Assembly (NCBI GenBank): GCA_946122785.1
Contig: CAMGYJ010000010.1
Span: 26,515,608-26,579,607, forward strand
Reading direction: 5' to 3'
Length of the DNA stretch: 64,000 bases
From: Linum tenue
Taxonomy: Eukaryota > Streptophyta > Magnoliopsida > Malpighiales > Linaceae
Below the pieces are notes generated by a model. That model was given only the letters and a program-made list of their open reading frames with translations. It was not told where the DNA came from and made no database searches. Below, in pieces: positions 23,185 to 33,300 of this stretch. Numbering within the stretch: position 1 is the first letter of the stretch; every line of letters starts with the position of its first letter. A program made the position numbers and the translations under genes.

Positions 23185-24629
23185 GGCAAAATACATATGT
23201 GTAGCCAAAACTTTGACGATTTTGCCAAATATACCCACTTTTGGCGAAATACTAAAAATAGCCAGAATTTTGAAAGTTTGATGACAATAATAGCCAATTC
23301 TATTACATACTTTAACGGTGTCAGTGACACCGTTAGTCAAATTAACGGTCAGCTTATTGGGCTGCCAACTCACCGAACATGTCCTCGACACCTCAATAAT
23401 TGATGACACGTAGATGCCACGTATTATTTCAATTAAAAATTCAAATAAATAATTTTTATTTTTATTTTTTATTTAATCACAAAATTCAATTGAAAAAAGA
23501 AATAAATCTGCAATCCCCTTTCATCTTCTTCCTCTGCAATCTCCTGCTTCCCACTCTTCCTGCTCCCTCCGTCAGGGAAACCCAAACTTCATCCTCACTT
23601 TCTCCACACTCCTCTTCACCCTCACTCTCTTCTCCACCGCCACCATCCCCCCATCCGTCTCCTCCACCTTTGCAGCCTCCTCCACCCTTCTCCCGGACAC
23701 CATCGCCTCCGCACTCCTCCACTACGCCACCACCAACTCTACCGCCTGCCACATGAACCCCGCCTAGCTCACCACCGGCGACTTCGGCTTACTAACTTTT
23801 GGAGTTTGAAAAGCCGGACCGTGCCATGAGAAGCCCACAACTCCAGATAGATCTAGAGAGTGAGAGAGATATGACGGAGCAACAACGGTAATCTAGAGCA
23901 AAGAGGGGTTATTCTTTATTGGTCGGGACTCGATGGCAGCGTAACCCAGGACCCCAAAGACGACTTCATCAGATCTAAGAACTGATAAATCTGGTCAGCG
24001 AAGAGGGGTAGTTCTCTCCCTTATCGTGATTCGACGACGGCAGTAGCGGTGGAGACCAGGAACTCTACGAAGGGTCATTCTCCCCCTGATCGAGATTCGA
24101 CGATGGCGGCGGAGTCGAGGAACTCACGATGCCCCTCGAATGTTGAGGCTTTGGCATTTTTGGCTTGTAGATGGCGATCTATGTGGCGGTTGCTGTCTTT
24201 ATTGAGAGAGAGGAATTGGGGAGAGGGATAGAAAAATCGGGGAGAGGTAGAAGCTGATAGGAAAGAAAATTCTGGGGAGAGGGATAGATAAATCTGGGGA
24301 AGCTGGATAGGAAAGGGGAAATCAGTTGCAAAATTGAGAAAGATGGCCAAATTTGTATACTTCGGTAGATGGATTGTTGGAAGGGAAGCAGAAGAATAGC
24401 AAAGGGAGAAAAAATAAAAAATGTTAATTAATTTTTTAATTTTTTATTTAATTTCACATCACATTTTAATTGATTAAATTTTGCCAGGTCAGCATTTCCG
24501 TTAGTCCAGTCAGCACGTTAGCTCACACCATCAAAGAATTGAACGAAAGTGACTATTTTTAGTATTTCGTCAAAAGTGGTTATGTTTGGCCAAACCGTCA
24601 AAGTTTTGGCTACCTAAGTGTATTTTGCC
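23185..24629. mobile_element. Pack-MULE (1445 bp) with a captured gene piece
   Basis: A perfect 9-bp TSD, TATATAATA, lies at 23176-23184 and 24630-24638. The TIRs are about 85 bp: left GGCAAAATACATATGTGTAG, right (reverse complement) GGCAAAATACACTTAGGTAG, continuing through AGCCAAAACTTTGACG and CACTTTTG.CGAAATACTAA. There is no transposase. The middle is GC-rich coding-like sequence, including a fragment resembling a DUF579 gene. A threefold degenerate repeat lies at about 23900-24125 (AGAGGGGT..TTCT...TCGACG.CGGC...GGAACTC). Only 4 bp separate its TSD from that of the preceding 5.8 kb MULE. Confidence 0.88.
23588..23815 (+). pseudogene. Captured fragment resembling DUF579 (IRX15/GXM-type) N-terminus
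   Basis: One plus-strand frame reads a hydrophobic anchor FILTFSTLLFTLTLFS, a Ser/Thr/Pro spacer, then LPDTIASALLHYATTNSTA, an in-frame TAG, and GDFGLLTFGV. An N-terminal anchor followed by a short spacer and a SALLHYA-like block, with an L.FG. motif soon after, is how Golgi DUF579 xylan proteins begin. The stretch between those blocks looks shortened and carries the TAG. Only the N-terminal part is present, so no enzyme could be made. The match is from memory of the family pattern; a protein search is needed to confirm the donor. Confidence 0.4.
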
Positions 24630-24639
24630 TATATAATAT

Positions 24640-25485
24640 TTTCATGAAATTGTATTTTTCTCACTAAGCTTCTTCATTTCAGTAATTTATTGTTGTGATT
24701 TGTCGCTTATGTAATGTCAGTATATGAAGAGTTGTTAACATTATCCATGAATACCTGAAACCTGATCAGGTAGGTATATGGTTTGATATTCTATTTGATG
24801 CTTATATGGGTATCGATATGTGTAAAACCCGAATTATTTTGGGTTAGGAAATATATATGCATTATCTGACTCCGACTTGTTATCATGTCTACCCATATTG
24901 CATTTTAATAATAATATTAGTATACATAAAACCTAGATTTTTATAAAATAAAATATATAGAAAGAGCCAACAACAAAAAAAAAAACACATTACTCCAATA
25001 GCATAACCCCAATGAAAACCAATTTTGATTTGCAATTATTACTATTATATGATTGTAATAAATAGAAACCTGGAAAAAATAGGTGACCCAAAACTAAAAA
25101 TTTTAGGCAACAGTAACTTGAATTCAAGTTTATATATAATAATTGTCCTAATGGGTGCACATCCTAGATGTTTCCTTTGTTTCATTCCCTCTTCTACTTC
25201 CCAATTTCTTTTTTGTTTCTTCTACTAACTAATTTATTTTTTGCAGCAGTATCTTGCTGCTAGGCTACTATTGTATTCACTATTTATATTTTATTAATAA
25301 TTGCATTAAGTTTATTATCAGTATAACTTATCTGTTGGTAATCGTTAAAATAAGAGTAATTTCAAAGAATAAGGTGGACGAGGGCATAAAAACGATCTAT
25401 AATCCAGTTTGACGGCTATCTTAGGTTGAATTGATAGGTTATATCAAAATTCAAAAGTGTTATCCGTATCCAAAAGATATAGTCT
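24640..25485. other. Intergenic spacer between MULEs, nothing recognised
   Basis: This is AT-rich, with no supported gene and no paired inverted repeats. It is bounded by the TSDs of two independent MULE insertions. Confidence 0.55.
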
Positions 25486-25874
25486 TTTCATTTAGCGCAA
25501 ATACCACTAGGAAATTCGAACTATCATATATGTGTCATTTGTGTCCCAAACTATTCATATGACATTTATGTCCTAAACTATTTTTTCGTTATTGTTGACC
25601 GAATTTGACCGTCAAGATTTAACAAAAAATCAACTCAGCGTCGACGTGGCGTCTAAGGTGGAATTTTTCATTTCAAAAAATATTATTTTTTCAACTCAAT
25701 TAAATAAATGAAATAAAAATGAGACTCCCTCCTCTCATCATCTCCTCCCTTTGCTACTCCGTCTCTCGATTCTGGATCTTCGTCCCTTATCCCCATCTCT
25801 AGCGCTCCAGATCCCCATCTCTGGCGCTCCAGATTTCGGATCTTCACCACTCTCACTCGGATTCAAACCCAAAT

Positions 25875-26279
25875 GTCGATTTTTCTTGCATTTCTTCCTT
25901 AACGTACACAGTCGTCTGCCTCTTCTCCTTCCTCTTCATCGTCTACTAACTGATCTCCCTATTCAGTGTCGTTGACTCCAACGACGGAATTGGCTCCGCC
26001 CTCCCGTTACAAATCCTCCCAATCGCCACTCTCTTCTTCCTCTAATCGATTATGGGTTTATCAACCGAGCTCTCCATAACCAATATTCTGTTCCCTTCCA
26101 AGCTCCTCAATTTAATCGCCCTCTTCGGCTTCGTCGAAGAGTTCCTGCTCTACTACCTGCAAAAGAAGAAGAAGACCGGGAATGAGAACAAGTACTTCGA
26201 CCTCCTCCTCGTTTCCATCGCGATTTGCATCTTTTCAACTCTTCTCGAATTGAAACAATTTAGGTCAGAATCGGAATAG
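25875..26279 (+). pseudogene. Captured fragment resembling a DUF716 (TMEM45-like) membrane protein
   Basis: A single plus-strand frame reads hydrophobic stretches: LTYTVVCLFSFLFIVY, TAA (25947-25949), LISLFSVVDSNDGIGSALPLQ, TAA (26043-26045), then LNLIALFGFVEEFLLYYLQ, and later YFDLLLVSIAICIFSTLLEL. The order of membrane spans and the FVEEFLLYYLQ...YFDLLL block fit a plant branch of DUF716. Two stops and missing ends make it non-functional. It sits between MULE TIRs, the classic place for a captured host gene piece. The family call is from memory and moderate; the capture itself is better supported. Confidence 0.45.
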
Positions 26280-26327
26280 AGTAGCTACACGAGTCCACTG
26301 CGTTATAATGTGATTGCTACTCTTCAG

Positions 26328-26740
26328 TAGGGCTGGCTATTTGGTCCTGGTTTTTTGGTTTTACCCGAACCCGGACCGTATAACCCGAACCGAGACCGAA
26401 CCGGGACCCGATAGTAAACAATCCAATCCAATCTTTGGGCTTAGATTTGAGGTAAAAAAACCATTCGGGACCGTATCGAAAACTGGATAAATACCGGATA
26501 AGAGAGCTCAATACCCAAAACTTAAGGGTACAAAACTTAACCAACTCCTCACCCTTTCAGGCCTTAGGCCACTCAAATCCCCACAAGCTCAATATAAAAT
26601 CAATATCAAATTGGGACCGGACCGGATCAAGACCGGACTGTATCCAATCCAATCTTTGGTCCTTATATTTTCAAAAATACCCGACTAGACTGGATCAATT
26701 TGAGTCAATTTAACCGGACCGGACCGTATAGTCACCCCTA
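26328..26740. mobile_element. hAT-like MITE (413 bp) nested in the Pack-MULE
   Basis: A perfect 8-bp TSD, CTCTTCAG, lies at 26320-26327 and 26741-26748. The ends are TAGGGCTGGCTATTTGGTCC at the left and TAGGGGTGACTATACGGTCC (reverse complement) at the right. The interior is rich in ACCCGAACC and GGACCGG words and has no coding capacity. TAGGG-type ends with 8-bp TSDs recur at 41340 and (diverged) 42229. It is younger than the MULE it interrupts. Confidence 0.9.
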
Positions 26741-27604
26741 CTCTTCAGTTTAATTGCCATGTAGCGTTGATTGTGGTCTTGGTTTCTACTTTGTCTTCGA
26801 GTACAGTGAAGAAGATGGGTGTCTGAGCGCACTGCTTTAAAAATGGCGACGAATCGGATCTCCTGAAGCCCCCACAGGTTCCCGAAGAACAAACCCATGT
26901 GGTGAACCGTCATGGCGAGTAGCACTATCGACATCTTTTGCATAAGGAAGAGAGCTTAAGGAATTAAAAGGGTATGGAAATGGAATCGTAATGATCCGAT
27001 CGGCCCTTGGGATTTCTGATTCCGATTTGAAAGAAGTAGGGATTGGGGTTTGATTCTTTGGATTGAAATTGGTTGCTATTTGTGTGTTTAAGAATGATTC
27101 CCATTTTTTCCCAATATAAAAGAGAACGAATCGGATGGAGAGGATGAGTAAGAGTTTTTTTTAATTTTTTTTGTTTTTGTTTTTATTTAATTTTGAATTA
27201 AAAATATGAGGTGTCAATGATGTGGCATCTACGTGGCAGACAAAAGTCAATGCCAAGTTGACCACCATTTGGCCAACCGTTATCTATAACGGCCAACAAT
27301 ATTTTCAGGAAATAAATGACACACAACTATAATAGGTTGGGACATATATGTCATATTAAATAATTCGGGATACAAATCACACTTTCTTGATAGTTCGAGT
27401 TTCCTAGTGGTATGAGCCCTTTGATTTATTACTCTTGTAGATATTTGTACAAAAGACTGAACAAGGTCTAGGGCTTAGTGCAATGCAAGGGGCATGAATG
27501 CACAACAATTTGATTCGCACCCACTCAAATTAATATTTAGATCGATCAAGATGGAGCTAAACATAAATTAAATTATTTTCAATTTTATAAATCATCTTAA
27601 ATAT

Positions 27605-28200
27605 ATATGGCAAAGGCTAGCATACGCCTGCATTCACACCTATTATTTGTACTTTGATAATTTTGACGAATCATAACCGTTGGTTTTCATTTTAAGATTA
27701 TAAAAACATTATGATTTGGGTTAGAAATTGGAGATTGGGGTTCACTCTAGAGGTTAGAGTATAGTATCATGCCCCAAACTCCCGGTAATTCTCTATCTAA
27801 ATAATAAAATTCGACAGACATTCATTGAGTAAGAAAATTATATCTATACATTAAATTGAACGGAGTTTGACATCTGGTATTATTCCCAAACCCATAAAGA
27901 TTAAAATCTAGGTCTTAATTCTATAAATCTTATACACTAAGATCAATTTAATCAGAAACAAAAATCAATGGTTATGATTCATCGAAATATGTGCAACAAA
28001 TTACATGCACAATCTTAGGGGTTAGGTTCTATGATTTAGATAACTAGGACCTAGGGTTAACTCATAAAGGGTTAGGGACTTAGGGTATAGTATCGTGTCA
28101 AAAAATATAGTTAATTCGAGGTCCATATAGAGTTTTCTTACTCATGGTAAGTCGTACCCTAGATTTTAGGTAAGGTACGATAGATTCCACCATCCATATA
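27605..28200. repeat. Decayed relative(s) of the neighbouring foldback element
   Basis: From about 27609 the sequence starts GGCAAAGGCTAGCATACG, exactly as the foldback element at 28208 does. It then shares words with it such as TTTGGGTTAGAAA, GGTTAGAGTATAGTATCATG and GGTTATGATTCATCGAAA. The arms are diverged and incomplete. The right limit is not defined, and it may be two partial copies. Confidence 0.5.
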
Positions 28201-28205
28201 TATAT

Positions 28206-28668
28206 ATATTGGCAAAGGCTAGCATACGTCCGGGCGTACGCTAACCTAACGTACGCCCCATTGAGTTTTGCTATTTAGACAAAGAATTAATCGGAGTTTG
28301 GAACATGATACTATACCCTAACCCCTAATGGGTGAATCCCAGTCCCCAATTCACTAACCCAAAGCATGAGATTCGTTTAATCTTAAAAATGAAAATCAAC
28401 GATTCTGATTCGTCGAAATTTTCATTGGTTATCATTTTAAGATTAAACGAACCTCATGGTTTGGGTTAGAAAATTAGGGACTAGGATTCACCCATTAGAG
28501 GTTAGGGTATAGTATCATGTCCCAAACTTCGATTAATTCATGATCTATATAGCAAAACTCAATGGAGCGTACGCTAGGTTAGCGTACGTACGCTAGGTTA
28601 GCGTACGTACGCTAGGTTAGCGTACGTACGCTAGGTTAGCGTACGCCCGGGCGTACGCTAGCCTGAAC
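28206..28668. repeat. Foldback element with ~200-bp inverted arms and 4 x 19-bp palindromic units
   Basis: The left arm (about 28208-28410) and right arm (about 28430-28666) are near-complements, so one strand could fold into a hairpin of about 200 bp. Matched words are CTATACCCTAACC / GGTTAGGGTATAG and GTGAATCCCAG / GGATTCACCC. In the right arm the 19-bp palindromic unit GTACGCTAGGTTAGCGTAC occurs four times in tandem (28569-28644), while the left arm has one. A 24-bp perfect palindrome centred on CCCGGG follows (28637-28660). The long stem could feed small-RNA production. TSD and superfamily are not settled. Confidence 0.75.
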
Positions 28669-28669
28669 C

Positions 28670-29978
28670 ATATTATCATATTTTCTCTTTGAACTAAATG
28701 GATCAAATTAAATGCACTTTTTATCCAATTCTAGTTATCATATTTTCTCTATTTTTGAATTAGCACTATTTCGATTCACCGGAATTTGAATCAAAGGATG
28801 TGAGGGAGGAAGCTAATGTGATTGCATTTGAGAGGGAGGGCCACTATTTATTTATTTATGTTCTTTTCGGTAGAATGCCTCTATTTTAGTTTATTTACTA
28901 TACTGATCAAGTTAACCTTCATGTCAATTTGACTATGAATTAGTCGGATCATTTTCAAATAACAAGGTGGACATTTAACTATAAAAATAATTATAAGTTG
29001 GAAACTAATTGCAAATGAGATTGACACTATTTAGAGTTTTATTGAGTATTGTAAATTGAGAAAGAAAGATAAAGTCCATAGCAGATAATTTTATAATTTT
29101 ATTGTCAGGGTGTAGTTTAATCAGTGGTACGTAAAGTCAAGTCGAAGTTACACGAGATTTAGTCTCGGTTAAATTTTTTAATTTCTCACTTTCAAATTTA
29201 TGGCTCTGTTTTTGCCTCTTTGTGACAGCGGGGTCTACTAAATTTGGGGGTTCACCTGCTTGAGCTTACATCGCTTTATGAAGGCCCACCATTAGGATCC
29301 CATTATACCTCCGGGAACACCCATTTAATAGCTTGGAGGATCGAACCTGAGAGCTGCCATCCCAAATCGTCACTTTTCTCCGCATTCACACCAGTTGAAC
29401 TATATGACATTTGGCAAATTTATGGCTCTGTTACTACGTCTATTACGCAATATGCATTAGGACTAGGAGAGAAAGAAGGGGGGAAACAAGAGTAGTTGAT
29501 TTGGTAGCACGGCCGGTCCTCATAATCTTTCTAGAATTTCTTTTCCTAAATGCACACTGCCAGTCCTCATAAAACATCGCTTTTCTTTGCGGAGTCAATG
29601 AATGGAAATGGCGTTTACCACACTCTTCATATCTCTAAGCCACCAATTGTCAAGCAAACGAAAGGTAACACGTAGCAGGACAAAAATAAAACAATTAGTA
29701 CAAGACAACATAATTTTCACGTCTAATTAAATCACCATAAAAAAGGCGCGCCACCCAGAAAATAAAAAACATTAGTTTTATTAGCGATTCCAAAGTTTTT
29801 CATGAAGTTAAATTTGTGGCATCCTTTCGATTCTATTCTGATACGGTTGAAATTATAATTGAACCTGTTATCAGATGGATTTTAGTTTCCAATTATATGT
29901 TCAATGGATAAGATATTTTTTCTGGACTCAGGAGAAGAATGATCTTACGTCAAGTTCTTAAAGCCAGAAGAGATAAAG
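28670..29978. other. Intergenic sequence left of the copia element
   Basis: No supported gene lies here. The plus-strand frame at 29244-29495 lacks any motif. An AscI-like palindrome, GGCGCGCC, occurs near 29747, which I take as chance. The stretch ends at the 5-bp TSD of the copia insertion. Confidence 0.5.
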
Positions 29979-29983
29979 ATAAC

Positions 29984-30273
29984 TATTGGCGGACACTCGG
30001 CCCACAAGTTGTGCCTCGGCCCATCATAGGTCTGTAGCCCAGCATTGTAATCCGCTAGCTACATGCGGACGTGCCTCAACCCATAATGTAACCCTAGTTG
30101 ATAGACAAGAAGGGTATATAAGTTTGTGTACGGCCGTTGGCCAAACTACCGAGCAATAATAATATCACACAAACTGGAGAGGTTTCCTCTCCCGTGGACT
30201 AGTCCCGTACATACGGGGATACCACGTACATCGATCGTGTCGTTACGTTTCCGCGCTAATCTCGTTTTTCTCA
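29984..30273 (+). repeat. 5' LTR of the copia element
   Basis: The LTR spans TATTGGCGGACAC to TTTTTCTCA. It contains a TATA box, TATATAAG (30115-30122), for element transcription. Downstream is a hairpin-prone GTCCCGTACATACGGGGAT stretch. Confidence 0.95.
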
Positions 30274-30285
30274 TGGTATCAGAGC
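30274..30285 (+). promoter_or_regulatory. Primer-binding site, initiator Met-tRNA type
   Basis: TGGTATCAGAGC directly abuts the 5' LTR. It is the usual complement to the 3' end of plant initiator methionine tRNA, where minus-strand DNA synthesis starts. Confidence 0.9.
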
Positions 30286-30312
30286 TGTGAAGCTCGATTT
30301 CAGGTTGCAATC

Positions 30313-33300
30313 ATGGCCGGTGATGATTCTTCTTTTCTCACTGGCGAGAAGTCCCCCCAATCTGCCAGCGGTGGTTCTGGCGGCTCTGGCGGCTTTGGCA
30401 TAGATGTTCTCAGTCCCTTTTTTGTTCACCAGTCCGATAGCACTGGTCACCTCCACGTCAGCAGTCCCCTGACACCCACCAACTATGCCGAGTGGGTATT
30501 GGAGATGACAGACGCTCTTGTCACCAAGCACAAGCTTGGTTTCGTCGATGGTACTCATCCTCGCCCTGAAACTGGGTCCGCTGACCTCCAGCAGTGGCTG
30601 CGTTGTGATGCCCTTGTCAAGGGGTGGTTGCGGACGGCTATGGATGCCGAAATCAGGAGTAGCGTTATGCACGCGAAGACGGCGCAAGAAATTTGGGAAG
30701 ATCTTCGCGATCGATTCAGCAAAGGCAATCTAACGCGCGCCTATGAGCTCCGGCGCAATGTGAGTTTCCTTCAACAAGAAAAACAAACTGTTTCGAGCTT
30801 CTATGCTAGTCTGCGCAAAATTTGGGAAGAAACACAGGCTATACTTCCGCCGCCTTTGTGCTCCTGTGGGCGTCGCGGGAAGGACCAAAACGAGAGTCTT
30901 CGTTTACTTGATTTTTTACTTGGCTTGGATGATTCCTTTGCCACGGTTCGGAGTCAGATTCTGTCCATGACTCCTGTTCCCACTCTCCCGGAAGCTTTTC
31001 GCATCGTTTACAACGACGAGCAGCAGCGATCATTGACCCAAAATCGCAAGACCACACCTGAGGCTGCTGCGTTTGCCACGCGAGGTGAGGCGGATCGCCT
31101 TGGCGCCGTGCCGCGCGGAGATCAACGTGGAGAGCAGCGCGGCGATCGTCGTGGGGGTCGTGACTCCAATTCCGGCTCCCGTGATCGTTCCTCTGGCGAG
31201 CGCGAGCGCATCATCTGCACGCACTGTCAAAAGGTGGGTCACTCACGAGAAACCTGTTACGAGCTCATCGGCTGGCCGGCTCGTGACAAATCAAGCGACC
31301 GTGACCGTGGTGATCGCAGTGATCGGGGCCAGCGGCGGCGTGACCGTGATCGTGAGGGCAGCAGGCCTCGTGAGCCTCGCGCCTCTCAGGCCGAGTCCCC
31401 TAATCCGACTTCTGGGTTTACTGCCCAGCAGATTGAGCAGTTAAAACAATTGTTCGGCAGCTCCTTCCATGGCCCGACCGATCCCGTCAGTAATATGGCT
31501 GGTATGTTTTCTACCTCTGTCGACTCTGAGTGGCTTATTGACTCAGGTTGTAATGAGCATATTGCCATGCATGAGTCCATATTTTCCTCTTATGATTCTG
31601 GTTATCAAAGTCCCCCCGTTCGTATTCCAAATGGCTCCAGTATTCCGGTTAAGCGGATTGGCTCGGTGAATTTTGACTCTGGTCTTAGCTTGGGCCGCGT
31701 TCTACATGTTCCTGAGTTTCGTTGCAACTTATTATCTGTCAGTCGTTTATGTCAAGAGCACCGTGTGGCGTTAATCTTTATGGGTGATTTCTGCGTCATA
31801 CAGGACTTAGTCTCGAAGAACGTGATTGGGAAGGGGGAACTCCGTGAAGGTCTCTATTACCTCCGTTTGTTTGGTTGTCGGCAGGTTGAAGCACACGCAG
31901 CTGCTGGCGGCCCCTCCGAGAGCTTACTCCATGCTCGGCTTGGTCATCCTTCACCAGGAAAGATGGAGATGCTGCGTCACATTGTTTCTTTTTCTCGGTC
32001 ACCTGATACTGTTTGTCATTCTTGCTCTCGTGCGAAGCAAGTTCGGAATCCCTTTCCTGTTAGTTCTATTCGTACGACAGCTTGTTTTGAGTTATTACAC
32101 ATGGATATTTGGGGAGGCTATCATACTGCATCCTTGAGTGGTGCGCACTATTTCTTAACTATTGTTGATGATTTCAGTCGTGGAGTTTGGGTTTACCTTC
32201 TTCGTTTGAAATCCGAAGTTAGTCGATATGTGCAGATGTTTTGCCAGTTTGTCTCTACTCAGTTTGGTTGTCAGGTTAAGCGTATTCAGGCTGACAATGG
32301 GCTGGAATTTCAGTGTCATGAGCTTCGTCGCTACTATGAGCAGCATGGCATTATCTTGCAAACCTCGTGCACTGACACGCCGCAACAAAATGGCGTTGTC
32401 GAACGGAAGCACCGTCACTTGCTTGAGGTTGCACGTGCGCTTCGTTTTCAGGCCTCTTTGCCCATTCGGTTCTGGGGTGAATGCATCCTTACTGCTGCCT
32501 ACTTGATCAATCGCTTGCCCACTGTTGCTACGGGCAAGACTCCTTTTGATGTTCTCTTTGGCAAACCCGCTTCTTATTCCCACTTAAGGGTCTTCGGGTG
32601 CCTTGTTTACTGTAAGGACACGCATGCCAGTTTGGACAAATTCCAGGAACGGGGGAGAGCCTGCGTATTTTTGGGTTATGCTGCGACCCAGAAGGGTTAC
32701 CGGGCCTATGATCTTACCACCCGGAAAGTGATCACTAGCCGCGACGTCGTCTTTCACGAGACTATCTTTCCTTTTAGTCCCTCTGTTTCTACTGACTTCA
32801 ATTGGGTCTCTCCGCAGGTGTTTACTCGGCCCCACTTTGATGATGATGAATTGGTTGCTCCTGGCCCGTCTGCGCCTCGGCCCACTGCTCTTGAGCCGGC
32901 TCAATCGCCTCGGCCCGTCACCCACGATGACCAGCCCTCTCCGTCTTTGGGCTCGCCGGCCCAGCTGCCCTCGCCTGCCCAGCCTCCTGCTTCTCCTTCT
33001 CTGGGCCCCCAGTCCCCAGCCCAACCGACTGAAGAAGCTAGCGCCCCTCTGCCCAGCTCGCGCGCGTCCCAGCCAGCTGAGCTTCGCCGCGGCACCCGCA
33101 ATCGGGTCAAACCCCGCCATCTTGACATCTACTATACAGGCCACGATGCTAATGCAGTTCGATACCCCCTTTCATCCCATATTACTTATGATCGTGTAAC
33201 CCCTGCTTATCGTGCTTTTGTTGCAGCAGTAGCTCTGCACACTGAGCCTCGCACGTTTCAGCAGGCTATGCTTGATGAACGCTGGCGCCGAGCTATGCGC

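Larger units (their letters stand above)
25495..27419. mobile_element. Pack-MULE (1.9 kb) with captured membrane-protein piece
   Basis: The TIRs run for about 100 bp: left GCGCAAATACCACTAGGAAA, right (reverse complement) GGGCTCATACCACTAGGAAA, both continuing with CGAACTATCA and a TATGTC-containing stretch. The TSD is 9 bp with one mismatch: TTTCATTTA (25486-25494) and TTTGATTTA (27420-27428). There is no transposase. The middle holds a GC-richer gene fragment (25875-26279) and a later hAT insertion (26328-26740). A second coding-like piece at about 26750-26945 is open on the minus strand, with no family recognised. Confidence 0.85.

Noticed and set aside
29244..29495. 83-codon plus-strand frame
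   Set aside because: No motif and no gene context. The nearby phrases resemble common intergenic repeat sequence.
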